Shown here: positions 42,229-51,691 of the stretch, piece after piece
How positions within the stretch are numbered: the first letter of the stretch is position 1
How the letters are laid out: each line of letters opens with the position of its first letter
DNA from: Maricaulis sp.
Lineage (GTDB): Bacteria > Pseudomonadota > Alphaproteobacteria > Caulobacterales > Maricaulaceae
DNA: 64,000 nt
Direction: 5' to 3'
Assembly: GCF_030149235.1 (NCBI RefSeq)
Contig: NZ_JASBRW010000041.1
Coordinates: forward strand, 27,101 to 91,100
Position numbers and translations under genes: made by a program
The notes under the pieces: generated by a model
Seen by the model: only the letters and a program-made list of their open reading frames with translations
Told to the model about the DNA's origin: nothing
Database searches by the model: none

Positions 42229-43386
42229 ATGTCTTCGAAAACCAAAGCGCCCCGGAAGTCCAAAACCTCTTGGGCTGGCGGGATCGTGCTGTTCACCGCG
42301 GCCGCGCTGGCTGCGGGGGTGTTTGGTCTTTCGGCCCTGCGGGCTGAAGCGAACGGCGTGCAATCTGCACCGCCGCCGCTGCCGGTCAGCGCCATCGAAG
42401 TCTTATACGCAAATAATGCGACAATAGATGAGCAATTTCCCGGGCTGATCTCAGCGCGGCGTGAAAGTGCGCTGGGTTTTGAGCGCGGCGGGCGTATTGA
42501 TCGTCTTCTCGTCGACGTCGGCGACCGGGTCGAAAGCGGGCAGGAACTGGCACGCCTCGACCTGCGTGTCCTCAATGCCCAGGTCGCTGCAGCCGACGCC
42601 CAGACCGCAGAAGCCGCCGCGCAGACCGCGCTCGCACGCGACACCCAGGAGCGCCAGCAGACCCTGCTGGAAAGAGGGCATATCTCACCGCAACGCTATG
42701 ACGAGGTGGCGACGACGACGCGGGCTGCCGAAGCCCGCCAGCGAGCTGCCGCCGCAGCGGCGGACGCCTTGCGCGTCCAACTTGACCTAGCGGTGCTTGA
42801 GGCCCCGTTCGATGGCGTGGTGACGGCGCGCTACGCCGATGAAGGCGCGATCGCCTCGCCGGGCATGCCGGTCCTGGATCTGGTCGAGGCCGATGCCCTG
42901 GAAGTGCGGATCGGCCTGCCGGGCGACGTCGCCGCCCGGTTGAATGCGGACGAAGTCTACACCTTCCGCTCAGAGCGCCGGGCTTTCGAGGCCCGGTTAC
43001 GGGCGACGACCGGCGTGGTCGACCGTCAGACCCGCACCGTGACGGCCGTGTTTGACCTTGACGCAGACAGCGGCGCTGTTGCCGGCGAGGTGGCTCGATT
43101 GTCTGTCCCGCTGAGCATCGATGCCAGCGGGTTCTGGGTGCCCACTTCGGCGCTGGTCGAGAGCCGGCGGGGCCTATGGTCGGTTTATGTGCTGCAGCCG
43201 GAGAATGGTGATTACCGGCTTGAAGCGCGCGTGGTGGAAACCGTGCGCGTTGAAACCGAACGCGTCTTCGTCCGTGGTGCCGTAGCCGAGGGCGAGTACG
43301 TCCTGTCCGGCGGGATCAGCCGTGTCACGCCGGGCCAGCTGGTCGCCTTCAATGGTGGCAGTGGCCGATCCCAGGCCGGGGAGTAG
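42229..43386 (+). CDS. RND efflux periplasmic adaptor (membrane-fusion protein)
   Basis: This 385-residue protein has an N-terminal membrane anchor (GIVLFTAAALAAGVFGLSAL), a barrel-sandwich lipoyl part (ESALGFERGGRIDRLLVDVGDRVESGQELARLD), an alpha-hairpin (about 110-185) and a beta-barrel with the LDLAVLEAPFDGVVTARYADEGA motif. It connects the RND pump to an outer-membrane channel. The pump gene follows after 5 bp, so they form one operon. No outer-membrane factor gene is in the window. No lipobox is seen. Confidence 0.9.
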   Translation: MSSKTKAPRKSKTSWAGGIVLFTAAALAAGVFGLSALRAEANGVQSAPPPLPVSAIEVLYANNATIDEQFPGLISARRESALGFERGGRIDRLLVDVGDRVESGQELARLDLRVLNAQVAAADAQTAEAAAQTALARDTQERQQTLLERGHISPQRYDEVATTTRAAEARQRAAAAAADALRVQLDLAVLEAPFDGVVTARYADEGAIASPGMPVLDLVEADALEVRIGLPGDVAARLNADEVYTFRSERRAFEARLRATTGVVDRQTRTVTAVFDLDADSGAVAGEVARLSVPLSIDASGFWVPTSALVESRRGLWSVYVLQPENGDYRLEARVVETVRVETERVFVRGAVAEGEYVLSGGISRVTPGQLVAFNGGSGRSQAGE

Positions 43387-43391
43387 TCGCC

Positions 43392-46300
43392 ATGCCCACG
43401 CTCTTCTATCGCTATCACCGCCTCACCGTGCTCGCCGTGATCCTCTTGATCGCGGCGGGACTGGGAGCCTTCTTCTCCCTCGGCCGCCAGGAAGACCCGA
43501 CCCTGACCGAACGCTTCGGCACCATCGTGACACCCTATCCGGGGGCTTCGGCGGAGCGCGTGGAAGCGCTGATTACGGAACCGCTGGAAGATGTGATAAA
43601 TGAGCTGGCGGAGATTGACGAGACCTTCTCGACCTCCCGTTCGGGCATTTCTGTTGTCGGCCTCGCGATCCGCGAGGACCTCAACGCTACCGAAGTCGAC
43701 CAGGCCTGGACCAAGATCAGCGAACAGGTCGACACGGTCCGCCCCGTCTTGCCCAATGGCTCCGGCGCCCCCGACGTCCAGCGTCAGTATATTGGCGCGG
43801 CGACCCTGATCGTCGCCCTGACCTGGAGCGATGCGGGCGAAGAAAATGCCGCCATCCTGTCCCGCCTCGGACGCGATCTGGAACGCGATCTGCGCAATCT
43901 CAACGGGACCGAAGAAACCGATATTTTCGGGGCCATCGAGGAAGAAATCCGGGTCGAGGTCGAACCGGAAACGCTCGCGGCCCTCGGGCTGACGGTTAAT
44001 GACATTGCCGGCCTGACCCGTGCGGCCGATGCCAAGACACCGGCCGGTGAATTGCGCGGGGAACGCGTGGATCTCGGGGTTGAGGTCGATGGTGAATTCG
44101 ACGGCGTCGACCGCATCCGCGCCATCGCCCTGACCGAGGGGCGCAGCGGTGATTTCGTTCGCTTGGGCGATGTCGCGACGGTCGAGAAGGGTGAGCGCCT
44201 GCCGGCCGCCACGATGGCGACCACTGATGGTGAGCGCACCGTTCTGGTGGCTGCCTACCTGCAGCCGGATCTGCGCGCAGACCTCTGGGCCCAGGCGGCA
44301 GATGAAGTCGTTGCCGAGTTCGCGGCCAGTGTTCCCGGTATCGATGTCGAGACGATCTTCCGCCAGGGCGATTATGTCGAGAGCCGACTCAATGGTCTGG
44401 CCCGCAATCTGGGTTATTCCGCGCTGATCGTGTTCGGCGTGCTGTTCTTGATGATGGGCTGGCGCGCCGCCTTCATCGTCGGCTCCGCCCTGCCGCTGAC
44501 CGTGCTGGCCGTGATGCTGATGATGCGCCTGTATGACGAGCCGCTGCACCAGATGTCGGTGACCGGCCTGGTCGTGGCGCTGGGGCTGTTGATCGACAAT
44601 GCCATCGTCGTGGTCGAGGAATACCGCCTCCTGCGCTCGAAGGGCCTGTCGCCGCTTGAGGCGCTGGATGGCGCCGTACGCCTGCTGTTTGCACCATTGC
44701 TGGCCTCGACGCTGACAACCGTCTTCGCCTTCGCCCCGATCGCCCTGATGCCGGGCGCGGCGGGCGAGTTCATTTCCATGATCGGCATCTCGGTGATCTT
44801 CGCCATCACCGCCTCCTTCCTGCTGGCGATGACGGTGGTGGGGGCGCTGGCGGCCTGGTGCGACGACCCGAAAATCGATGGCGGGCCGCGCCGTTTCTGG
44901 CGGACGGGGCTGAATATCGCGCCTCTGGCCTGGCTCTATCGCGGCATTCTCAAGGTCGTTGTGGCGCGTCCCTGGATCGGTATCTTCGCCTCGGTCCTGC
45001 TGCCGATTGCCGGATTTATCGCGGTCTCCACCCTGCCGATGCAGTTCTTCCCCCCGACCGACCGCGACATGTTCCAGGTGACGATGGAATTGCCGACTAC
45101 GGCCTCGATCGAGGAGACACGCCGGCAGACCGAGCGCGTGCGTGAGGTGATCGAGAGCTATGACGGGGTTGAGCGCGTCACCTGGGTGATCGGTGAAAGC
45201 GCGCCGCGGACCTATTATAATGTGGTTGGCAACCGGTCGGGCATTTCCAACTTCGCCGCCGGTTTTGTCCGCACCACCTCGGCGCAGGATACGGCGCGTA
45301 TTCTGCCGGAGTTGCAGCAGCGGGTGATGCAGGAATTCCCGGAAGCCCGGATCCTGACCCTGCCGTTTGAGCAAGGCCCGCCAATCCCGGCCCCGATCGA
45401 GCTTGTCGTCGTTGGTCCGGAACTGGAGGAACTTGACCGGCTGGGCAATGAGCTGCGCGCCTTGCTGGCCCGCACGCCGACAGTGACCCACACCCTGGCC
45501 CAGCTGGAAATGGGAGAGCCGGTCGCCCGGGTGATGGCGGACGAGGCCGCGGCTGAACTGGCCGGGCTTCGATTGACCGACCTGGCCGGGCAATTGCGCA
45601 GCGATCTCGATGGCGTGATCGGTGGCAGCGTGCTGGAAGGGGTTGAGGAACTCCCGGTCCGCATCGTCTCCAGCGAGGCCCGCCGGACCACCCTGACCGA
45701 TGTCAGCGGCACACCGTTGACGACCCGCGGCGGCGAGGTTCTGGCCAGCCCGGTGGCGGCACTGGGCGATATCGAACTGGCCCCGCAAGTGGCTCAGATC
45801 CCGCACGAGAACGGGCGCCGTATCAACCGTATCTACGCCTATCTGGATCCCTTCACCCTGCCGGCGACGGCGCTGGCCTCCTTTTTCGAGTCACTCGATG
45901 AGGCCGGGCTGGAACTGCCCCCGGGTTATGAGCTCCTGGTGGGCGGTGAGGCGGCCGAGCGCGGTGATGCTGTTGGCAACCTCCTGGGCACGGCCGTGCC
46001 GCTGATCGTTTTGATGATCGGTTCCGTCGTCCTGGCCTTCAACAGCTTCCGCTATGCCGGCGTGATCCTGTTCGTCGCCTTCCTGTCCATCGGACTGGCC
46101 ATGTTCGGTGTCTGGCTGTTCGGCACGCCGCTGGGTTTCAACGCCATTGTCGGCGCCATGGGGTTGATGGGACTGGCGATCAATGGAGCCATTGTCGTCC
46201 TGTCGGGATTGAAGGCCGACCCGGCCGCTGTGGCGCTGGAAGAGGGCGCCGTGGTGCAGGGCGTGATGGACTCCACCCGTCACATCATCTCGACCACGCT

Positions 46301-46529
46301 CACCACGATCGGCGGGTTTGTGCCGCTGATCCTCGATGGCGACAGTTTCTGGCTTCCCTTCGCGGCGGCCATGGTCGGGGGGGTGTCCGGATCGGCGGTC
46401 CTGGCCCTCATTCTGGCACCCTCGGCCTTTGTGCTGCTGGCGCGCGGCGAGGAAAAGCGGGCGCGTCTGGTCGAGGCGTTGAAGCGTCATGCCAAACCCA
46501 AGGGCGACTTGATAGAGCCGGCCGAATAG
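43392..46529 (+). CDS. RND efflux transporter permease (AcrB/MMPL-like)
   Basis: This 1045-residue inner-membrane pump has the RND layout: TM1 at the N-terminus (LTVLAVILLIAAGLGAFFSLG), a large periplasmic loop, TM2-6, a second loop and TM8-12. In TM4 the proton-relay motif is GLLIDNAIVVVEEY, with one of the two Asp of AcrB (the second is Asn). In TM10 the AcrB Lys position reads GLAINGAIVVL, with no Lys. Such changes are seen in non-AcrB HAE-like RND groups, so the substrate may not be a typical drug. The loops are rich in PGA and LEG patterns. It is co-operonic with the adaptor and under the TetR regulator. Confidence 0.93.
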   Translation: MPTLFYRYHRLTVLAVILLIAAGLGAFFSLGRQEDPTLTERFGTIVTPYPGASAERVEALITEPLEDVINELAEIDETFSTSRSGISVVGLAIREDLNATEVDQAWTKISEQVDTVRPVLPNGSGAPDVQRQYIGAATLIVALTWSDAGEENAAILSRLGRDLERDLRNLNGTEETDIFGAIEEEIRVEVEPETLAALGLTVNDIAGLTRAADAKTPAGELRGERVDLGVEVDGEFDGVDRIRAIALTEGRSGDFVRLGDVATVEKGERLPAATMATTDGERTVLVAAYLQPDLRADLWAQAADEVVAEFAASVPGIDVETIFRQGDYVESRLNGLARNLGYSALIVFGVLFLMMGWRAAFIVGSALPLTVLAVMLMMRLYDEPLHQMSVTGLVVALGLLIDNAIVVVEEYRLLRSKGLSPLEALDGAVRLLFAPLLASTLTTVFAFAPIALMPGAAGEFISMIGISVIFAITASFLLAMTVVGALAAWCDDPKIDGGPRRFWRTGLNIAPLAWLYRGILKVVVARPWIGIFASVLLPIAGFIAVSTLPMQFFPPTDRDMFQVTMELPTTASIEETRRQTERVREVIESYDGVERVTWVIGESAPRTYYNVVGNRSGISNFAAGFVRTTSAQDTARILPELQQRVMQEFPEARILTLPFEQGPPIPAPIELVVVGPELEELDRLGNELRALLARTPTVTHTLAQLEMGEPVARVMADEAAAELAGLRLTDLAGQLRSDLDGVIGGSVLEGVEELPVRIVSSEARRTTLTDVSGTPLTTRGGEVLASPVAALGDIELAPQVAQIPHENGRRINRIYAYLDPFTLPATALASFFESLDEAGLELPPGYELLVGGEAAERGDAVGNLLGTAVPLIVLMIGSVVLAFNSFRYAGVILFVAFLSIGLAMFGVWLFGTPLGFNAIVGAMGLMGLAINGAIVVLSGLKADPAAVALEEGAVVQGVMDSTRHIISTTLTTIGGFVPLILDGDSFWLPFAAAMVGGVSGSAVLALILAPSAFVLLARGEEKRARLVEALKRHAKPKGDLIEPAE

Positions 46530-46565
46530 GCTTAGGCGCTCTGGCAAGGAGTGAGGCGGTATGTG

Positions 46566-47156
46566 ATGGACAAGCGAGGCCCCTGGAAACTGCACAGCGA
46601 AGCGGTGAAGTTCGAGAATCCGTGGTTGCGGCTGGACGCCTTCGATGTGACCCAGCCGGACGGGAAGCCGGGTGAATATGGCGTGGTTCACTTCAAGAAT
46701 ATCGCCATCGCCATCCTGCCGCTGTTCGAAGACGGCACGACTGTTCTGGTCGGGCAGCACCGTTTCCCGCATGACCGCTATAGCTGGGAGGTGCCTGAAG
46801 GCGGTGGTCGGCTTGATGCCGATCCGCTGGAGGAAGCCCGGCGCGAGCTGGCCGAGGAAACCGGGCTGACCGCCGAGCACTGGCAGGACATGCTCCGCAT
46901 GCAGCTGTCCAACTCGGTGACCGATGAAAATGCCATCGGTTACATCGCCACCGGATTGAGCGAGGGTGAGCCGGATCCGGAGGGCACAGAGGAGCTGCGT
47001 ATACGCCGCTTACATTTTTGTGATGCCCTGGAGGAGGCGGTTTCGGGCAAGATCACTGACGCGCTGAGTGTGGCAATTCTGCTCAAGGCGCACTACATGG
47101 CGTCGAACGGCTTGCTGGATCCCGGCTTGAGCGCGGCCATGCTGAAACGCCGGTGA
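46566..47156 (+). CDS. NUDIX hydrolase (ADP-ribose pyrophosphatase-like)
   Basis: This 196-residue protein has the complete NUDIX box in EVPEGGGRLDADPLEEARRELAEETGL (the GX5EX7REUXEEXGU pattern, split here), about residues 76-102. The N-terminal KLHSEAVKFENPWLRLDAFDV and LVGQHRFPHDRYSWEVPEGG are typical of the ADP-ribose/sugar-nucleotide branch. It hydrolyses nucleoside diphosphate derivatives. ATG 46566 is preferred; upstream in-frame GTGs exist at 46551 and 46563, and the aaggag at 46545-46550 does not decide between them. Confidence 0.9.
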   Translation: MDKRGPWKLHSEAVKFENPWLRLDAFDVTQPDGKPGEYGVVHFKNIAIAILPLFEDGTTVLVGQHRFPHDRYSWEVPEGGGRLDADPLEEARRELAEETGLTAEHWQDMLRMQLSNSVTDENAIGYIATGLSEGEPDPEGTEELRIRRLHFCDALEEAVSGKITDALSVAILLKAHYMASNGLLDPGLSAAMLKRR

Positions 47157-47190
47157 TCGGGGTCTAGGGATCCCGGGGAAGGAAAAGAAC

Positions 47191-48018
47191 ATGTCTGTGA
47201 GCGAACCGCGCAGCCCGATCGAAGTACGTACCGGCGTGGACTCCGTCTGGGCCCGTCTGCGAGTTGAAGCCGCGGCAGCCTCGGCGGAAGAGCCGATCCT
47301 CGCCAGCTTCCTCAACGCTGCCATTCTGCGTCACGACAATTTCGCCGATGCCCTGGCTTACCGTCTGGCAGCGAAGCTGGCCGATGCCCAGCTCGACACC
47401 ATGCTGGCGCATGATGTGGCGCTGGAAGCGATCAAGGCCGATCCGGAAATCGTCGAACAGGCCTCGGCCGATATGCTCGCTATCGATGAGCGTGACCCGG
47501 CCAGTGTGAGCCTGTTACAGCCTTTCCTCTATTTCAAAGGCTTCCATTCCCTGCAGGCCTATCGCGTCGCGCATTGGCTATGGAAAGAAGGGCGGCATAC
47601 GCTCGCCTTCCATCTGCAAAGCCGGATCAGCGAGCGTTTCGGTCTCGACATCCATCCGGCCGCCCGTATAGGCAAGGGCGTGATGATCGACCATGCGACC
47701 TCGGTTGTGATCGGCGAGACGGCCGTTGTCGGTGATGATTGCTCATTGCTGCACGAGGTCACGCTGGGCGGAACCGGTGCCTCGCATGAGGACCGCCATC
47801 CCAAGGTCGGGCGTGGTGTCCTGATCGGAGCGGGCGCCAAGGTGCTCGGCAATATCACGGTCGGTGATAACGCCCGTATCGCCGCCGGTTCTGTCGTGCT
47901 CAAGCCGGTTCCGGCAGGCTGCACCGTCGCCGGCGTGCCGGCCCGGATCGTCGGCGATTGCTGCCCGCAACCGGCCCGTTCCATGGACCAGAACATTCCG
48001 GACAATTCGCTGGATTGA
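47191..48018 (+). CDS. cysE: Serine O-acetyltransferase
   Basis: CysE makes O-acetylserine from serine and acetyl-CoA, the first committed step of cysteine synthesis. The 275-residue protein has the helical N-terminal domain (ILASFLNAAILRHDNFADALAYRLA, in pieces), LLQPFLYFKGFHSLQAYR, and the hexapeptide-repeat acyltransferase domain GLDIHPAARIGKGVMIDHATSVVIGET, in pieces, with GGTGASHEDRHPKVG and GAGAKVLGNITVGDNARI. It starts at ATG 47191 with the ribosome binding site ggggaagg. It fits the sulfur-metabolism genes elsewhere in the window. Confidence 0.95.
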   Translation: MSVSEPRSPIEVRTGVDSVWARLRVEAAAASAEEPILASFLNAAILRHDNFADALAYRLAAKLADAQLDTMLAHDVALEAIKADPEIVEQASADMLAIDERDPASVSLLQPFLYFKGFHSLQAYRVAHWLWKEGRHTLAFHLQSRISERFGLDIHPAARIGKGVMIDHATSVVIGETAVVGDDCSLLHEVTLGGTGASHEDRHPKVGRGVLIGAGAKVLGNITVGDNARIAAGSVVLKPVPAGCTVAGVPARIVGDCCPQPARSMDQNIPDNSLD

Positions 48019-48111
48019 TCCGCGCGCGGGTGAATCAGGCCAGCGGGTGGACGGCAGGGGCGGAATTGGGGTTAGTTAGCGCCAATTCGAATCCCCTTCA
48101 GGAGACGCATT

Positions 48112-48339
48112 TTGGATAAGAATATGAACCCGGTTGAGGCCGCCAAGCTGCAGCAATTCCTGCGCGGCAAGCTCAACCCCGACCTTCAGGTCCAGCGCCG
48201 CAATCGTCCGGACGAGTGTGCCGAGATCCATCTCGGCGACGAGTGCCTGGGCGTCGTGTCCAAGATCATCGATGAGGGCGAAACGTCCTACTCCTTCGAG
48301 ATCACCATTCTGGATATCGACCTAGAAGAACTTGGCTGA
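48112..48339 (+). CDS. DUF3126-family protein
   Basis: This is a 75-residue soluble protein of the DUF3126 family, found in alphaproteobacteria: NPVEAAKLQQFLRGKLNPD, VQRRNRPDECAEIHLGDECLG and a C-terminal EITILDIDLEELG. It may use TTG 48112, which has an ideal spacing to aggaga; ATG 48124 is the other start. The last 8 nt overlap the ABC ATPase gene, which starts with TTG at 48332. Confidence 0.75.
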   Translation: MDKNMNPVEAAKLQQFLRGKLNPDLQVQRRNRPDECAEIHLGDECLGVVSKIIDEGETSYSFEITILDIDLEELG

Positions 48340-49111
48340 TCCAGCCACGCCAATCCTCGAGCTGCGCTCGGTCGCCAAGACCTATGCCGGCGGCGTGGAG
48401 GCCGTTCGCGGCGTCGACCTGTCGCTGGCACCCGGCGAGCTGCTGGCGCTGACCGGTGAGTCCGGCTGCGGCAAGACGACGGTTCTGAAAATGATCAACC
48501 GCCTGGAGCAAGCTTCAGGCGGTTCGATTGTTTTTGAGGGGCGCGATATTGCTGGTATCGATCCTGTGCATCTGCGCCGTCAGATCGGCTGGGTGATGCA
48601 GGGCGATGGTCTGTTTCCGCACTTCACCGTGCGCGAAAACATCGCCATTCTACCCAAGCTTCTGGGCTGGGAACCGGCGCGCTGCGAGCTGCGTGTCCGG
48701 GAAATGATGAAGCTGGTCCAGCTCGATGTCGACGAATTCGGCGAGCGCTATCCGCAAGCCTTGTCCGGCGGGCAGCGCCAGCGCGTGGGATTTGCCCGCG
48801 CCCTGGCGGGCAATCCGGGCCTGGTATTGATGGATGAGGCCTTCAGCGCGCTTGACCCGATCACGCGTGACACGCTGCAGCAAGACTTCAAACGCTTGCA
48901 GACCGAGCTTGGTTTTTCCGCGGTCATGGTGACCCATGACATGGCCGAAGCGCTGATAATGGCCGACCGGATCGCGGTGATGCGCGATGGCGAGATCATC
49001 CAGCAGGGGACGCCGCGCGAACTCCTGCGGGCCCCGTCGGAGGCCTACGTCTCGCAATTGCTGGACACGCCCCGGCGTCAGATTCGTGCGATTGCGGAGC
49101 TGGACGCATGA
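48332..49111 (+). CDS. ABC transporter ATP-binding protein (OpuCA/ProV/EgtV-type)
   Basis: This 259-residue ATPase has Walker A (GESGCGKTT), Q-loop, signature LSGGQRQRVGFARAL, Walker B (LVLMDEAFSALD) and the H-loop in MVTHDMAEALIM. It has the short form without CBS domains. The downstream gene, overlapping by 4 nt, is a permease fused to a binding protein, so these two make one importer. It uses a TTG start at 48332 inside the DUF3126 gene. The family imports quaternary ammonium osmolytes or, in EgtV, ergothioneine. Confidence 0.9.
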   Translation: MADPATPILELRSVAKTYAGGVEAVRGVDLSLAPGELLALTGESGCGKTTVLKMINRLEQASGGSIVFEGRDIAGIDPVHLRRQIGWVMQGDGLFPHFTVRENIAILPKLLGWEPARCELRVREMMKLVQLDVDEFGERYPQALSGGQRQRVGFARALAGNPGLVLMDEAFSALDPITRDTLQQDFKRLQTELGFSAVMVTHDMAEALIMADRIAVMRDGEIIQQGTPRELLRAPSEAYVSQLLDTPRRQIRAIAELDA

Positions 49112-50691
49112 ATCCCAATCTCGCTGAACGCTTTGCCGAGCTTCCGGACCTGTTATCCGGTCATGTGTTGCTGTCCGTCGCCGCCCTGGCTGTGGGCATG
49201 GCGATCAGTCTGCCGCTGGGCATTTTCGCGGCCCCGCATCGTCACCTCGCCAATACCGTGTTGAATATTGCCAGCGTAATCCAGACGATTCCGGGCCTGG
49301 CCCTACTGGCGCTGATGGTGCCGCTGCTGGGGGGGACGATCGGTTATGCCCCGGCCTTCATGGCCTTGATGCTGTATTCCATTCTGCCGATCCTGCGGAA
49401 TACGATTGTCGGGCTGCAGGGTGTGGACCGCGGGGTGATCGAGGCGGCGCGAGGTCTGGGGCTGACGGACCGGGAGCGACTTTGGCAAGTCGAGCTGCCG
49501 CTGGCCTTGCCGGTGATCGTTGCCGGATTGCGTACAGCTACGGTCTGGGTCGTCGGTGCGGCCACCCTGGCGACCCCGGTCGGGGCGCCGAGTCTTGGCA
49601 ATTATATCTTCGCCGGTCTGCAGACCCGGAACTGGCTGTCCGTGATTTTCGGCTGCCTGTTCGCTGCGGGCCTGGCCATCGTCCTCGATCAACTGATCCG
49701 GCTGATGGAAGTGGCGGCCCGGGAGCGTCAGAAGGGACTAGCCATCCGCGTCGGCGGCGCCCTGATGATCGTCCTGATGGCGGCAACCCTGCCACGTTTT
49801 GTCGAATTGCCCGTGAATGCACCGGCGCCCGTCCTCGCAGAGGGTGAGACGCCGACGCGCTTGCGAGCGGAAGAGGGGGCGTTGCAGGGCGCGCGGGTGC
49901 GGATCGGGGCCAAGGCCTTTTCCGAGCAGTACATCCTGGCCGATCTGATCGAGACCGTCCTCGAAGCCGAGGGCGCAGAGGTCGAGCGCCGCGATAATCT
50001 GGGCTCGACCATCGTTTTCGATGCCCTGCGCACCAATGAGATTGATGTCCTGGTCGATTATACCGGTACGATCTGGGCCACGATCATGAACCGGCCGGAG
50101 CCGGTCGACCGCTACGCCATGTTCGCGGAGATGTCGGGCTGGCTCTATGAGCAGTATGGCATCGTCACCCTCGGCCGTCTCGGGTTTGAAAACGCTTATG
50201 GCTTCGCCATGCGGGCTGACCGCGCCGCTGAGCTGGATGCCCGCGCTCTGGGCGATCTGGCGCCGCATGCCCGCGATCTCCAGGTCGGCGGTGATGCCGA
50301 GGTTTTCACACGCTCGGAATGGATCAGTACCCGCGATGCCTATGGGTTTGGTGCCATGTCGACCCGGGCGATGGATGCGACCTTCATGTATGACGCCGTC
50401 CGTGACGGGCAGGTCGATCTGATCACCGCCTATACGACCGACGGCCGTATCGCGGCCTACGACCTGGTAGTACTGAACGACCCGCTTGGCGTGCTGCCGC
50501 CCTATGACGCTGTGATCCTGCTCTCGCCGGAAGCTGCGGCCCGCGCCGGGCTCGCCGATGCGCTCGCGCCCCTTGTCGGCGCCATCGACAGTACCGATAT
50601 GCGCGAAGCGAACCGGCTTGTGGATCTGGAGCGGCAAACGCCGTCCCAGGCTGCCGGCTGGTTGTTGAACGAGATCGGGCTGGGTGAGTGA
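49108..50691 (+). CDS. ABC permease-binding protein fusion (OpuC/EgtU-like)
   Basis: This 527-residue protein has an ABC permease half (about residues 1-235; six hydrophobic segments with the EAA-type loop GVDRGVIEAARGLGLTDRERL and VVGAATLATPVGAPSLG) fused to a C-terminal OpuAC-type binding domain (about 260-527; RIGAKAFSEQYILADLIETVLEAEG, IVFDALRTNEIDVLVDYTGT, AYTTDGRIAAYDLVVLNDP). The same permease-SBD fusion is known for OpuC-like and EgtU (ergothioneine) importers. The ligand is not certain. It overlaps the ATPase gene by 4 nt; the next gene follows with an ATGA-type overlap. Confidence 0.92.
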   Translation: MNPNLAERFAELPDLLSGHVLLSVAALAVGMAISLPLGIFAAPHRHLANTVLNIASVIQTIPGLALLALMVPLLGGTIGYAPAFMALMLYSILPILRNTIVGLQGVDRGVIEAARGLGLTDRERLWQVELPLALPVIVAGLRTATVWVVGAATLATPVGAPSLGNYIFAGLQTRNWLSVIFGCLFAAGLAIVLDQLIRLMEVAARERQKGLAIRVGGALMIVLMAATLPRFVELPVNAPAPVLAEGETPTRLRAEEGALQGARVRIGAKAFSEQYILADLIETVLEAEGAEVERRDNLGSTIVFDALRTNEIDVLVDYTGTIWATIMNRPEPVDRYAMFAEMSGWLYEQYGIVTLGRLGFENAYGFAMRADRAAELDARALGDLAPHARDLQVGGDAEVFTRSEWISTRDAYGFGAMSTRAMDATFMYDAVRDGQVDLITAYTTDGRIAAYDLVVLNDPLGVLPPYDAVILLSPEAAARAGLADALAPLVGAIDSTDMREANRLVDLERQTPSQAAGWLLNEIGLGE

Positions 50692-51188
50692 TGAGCGGCT
50701 ATTTTGCACGCGGACGATTGCAGGATGAGGAATGGCTCATGCGGGCCTGCGCGGAACTCAATCGCGACTGGCCTTCGCACGCCGCCCCGATCAATTCCGA
50801 TACTGTCCTCAATGCGGTCTATACCCAGCAGCAGGCGGAATTCGAGGATCTTCTGAAAAAAGTCGATCCGGAAGGCGATATCGATCCGACCGTGTTTCCG
50901 GCTATTGCCTATTTCAATGCCGGTGAGGGGTGGCCCATGGATCTGATCGTGGCCTGTTTCGCGACTATTCTGATCTGGCTCTTTGTTCCCGATTATCTGG
51001 GCGTGACCCGGCTGGGCGTCACCAGCCTGCTGGCGCTTTACGTAGTGATCCAGGTGGTGCGTTCACGCCGCCGTGCGGATGAAGCCCGGTTCCGCATGCG
51101 CAATCTCGGCCTGGAAACCACGACCAAGCACCCGCTGACCCTGCGCCATCTGGTGCGCTTCCGGCGCAAGCCGGTGACGGTGCACTAG
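50691..51188 (+). CDS. Hypothetical membrane protein
   Basis: This 165-residue protein has a soluble N-terminal half (NSDTVLNAVYTQQQAEFEDLLKK) and two hydrophobic segments in the C-terminal part (MDLIVACFATILIWLFV, LGVTSLLALYVVIQVV), followed by a basic tail. Start ATG 50691 overlaps the transporter stop (ATGA); GTG 50688 is an alternative. It is likely part of the transporter operon. No family is recognised. Confidence 0.65.
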   Translation: MSGYFARGRLQDEEWLMRACAELNRDWPSHAAPINSDTVLNAVYTQQQAEFEDLLKKVDPEGDIDPTVFPAIAYFNAGEGWPMDLIVACFATILIWLFVPDYLGVTRLGVTSLLALYVVIQVVRSRRRADEARFRMRNLGLETTTKHPLTLRHLVRFRRKPVTVH

Positions 51189-51571
51189 CTCTCCAGCCAG
51201 TCGAGCGCGGCCTTGCGCGTGCGGAAGACGCGAAACACGTCGAGCTCACCGGTCTGGGGCATCAGCTCCCAGAGCTGGCCGATGGGCGCGGTGAGTTCTG
51301 ATTCGAAGACCCAGGCATTCTTGTTAGGCGGGCCGGCGATGTCGGCCGTATCCTCAAGAAGCTGGACAAAACGATTCTGGAACAGGCCGAGGGTAATGTC
51401 GCTCAGATCACTGCCCGCCTCGATGACAATCAGGCGCACGACATCCGGCCCCCATTCGGGCGACTGGATCATTTCCATATAGTTCTGAACGATCTCGTCG
51501 GCCGTGACCTTGCCGGTAAAATGCGCCTCGAACCGGCGCGCCTGGGCATTGAATGTACGCGTATAAGGCAT
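51185..51571 (-). CDS. Hypothetical protein (STAS/SpoIIAA-like fold suggested)
   Basis: This 128-residue soluble protein has TYTRTFNAQ-like start (MPYTRTFNAQARRFEAHFTGKVTADEI, in parts) and alternates helices and strands in a pattern like small STAS-type proteins of alphaproteobacteria (RLIVIEAGSDLSDITL, NRFVQLLEDTADIA). No active-site motif is visible. It is convergent with the membrane protein (4-nt overlap). Function unknown. Confidence 0.6.
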   Translation of the reverse strand: MPYTRTFNAQARRFEAHFTGKVTADEIVQNYMEMIQSPEWGPDVVRLIVIEAGSDLSDITLGLFQNRFVQLLEDTADIAGPPNKNAWVFESELTAPIGQLWELMPQTGELDVFRVFRTRKAALDWLES

Positions 51572-51623
51572 TCACCCCTCCCAACTGCCTGTAATATCGC
51601 GCTGCTGAGGTGTGTCGTCAATG

Positions 51624-51674
51624 TTTCAAAAAGAAACCAGACGGCCCGGGGCGGGGCGCGTGCCGTCCGGTTTC
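51624..51674 (-). terminator. Terminator of phoH (minus strand)
   Basis: A stem of GAAACCGGACGGC and GCCGTCTGGTTTC with one wobble pair and a 16-nt GC-rich loop is followed on the minus strand by TTTTTG. It begins 18 bp after the phoH stop. Confidence 0.75.
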
Positions 51675-51691
51675 TGAACCTGTTTGCGGCG

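Noticed and set aside
43212..45806. 864-residue minus-strand frame opposite the RND pump
   Set aside because: Rich in His/Gln/Arg, as expected for the antisense of a GC-rich membrane protein; no domain.
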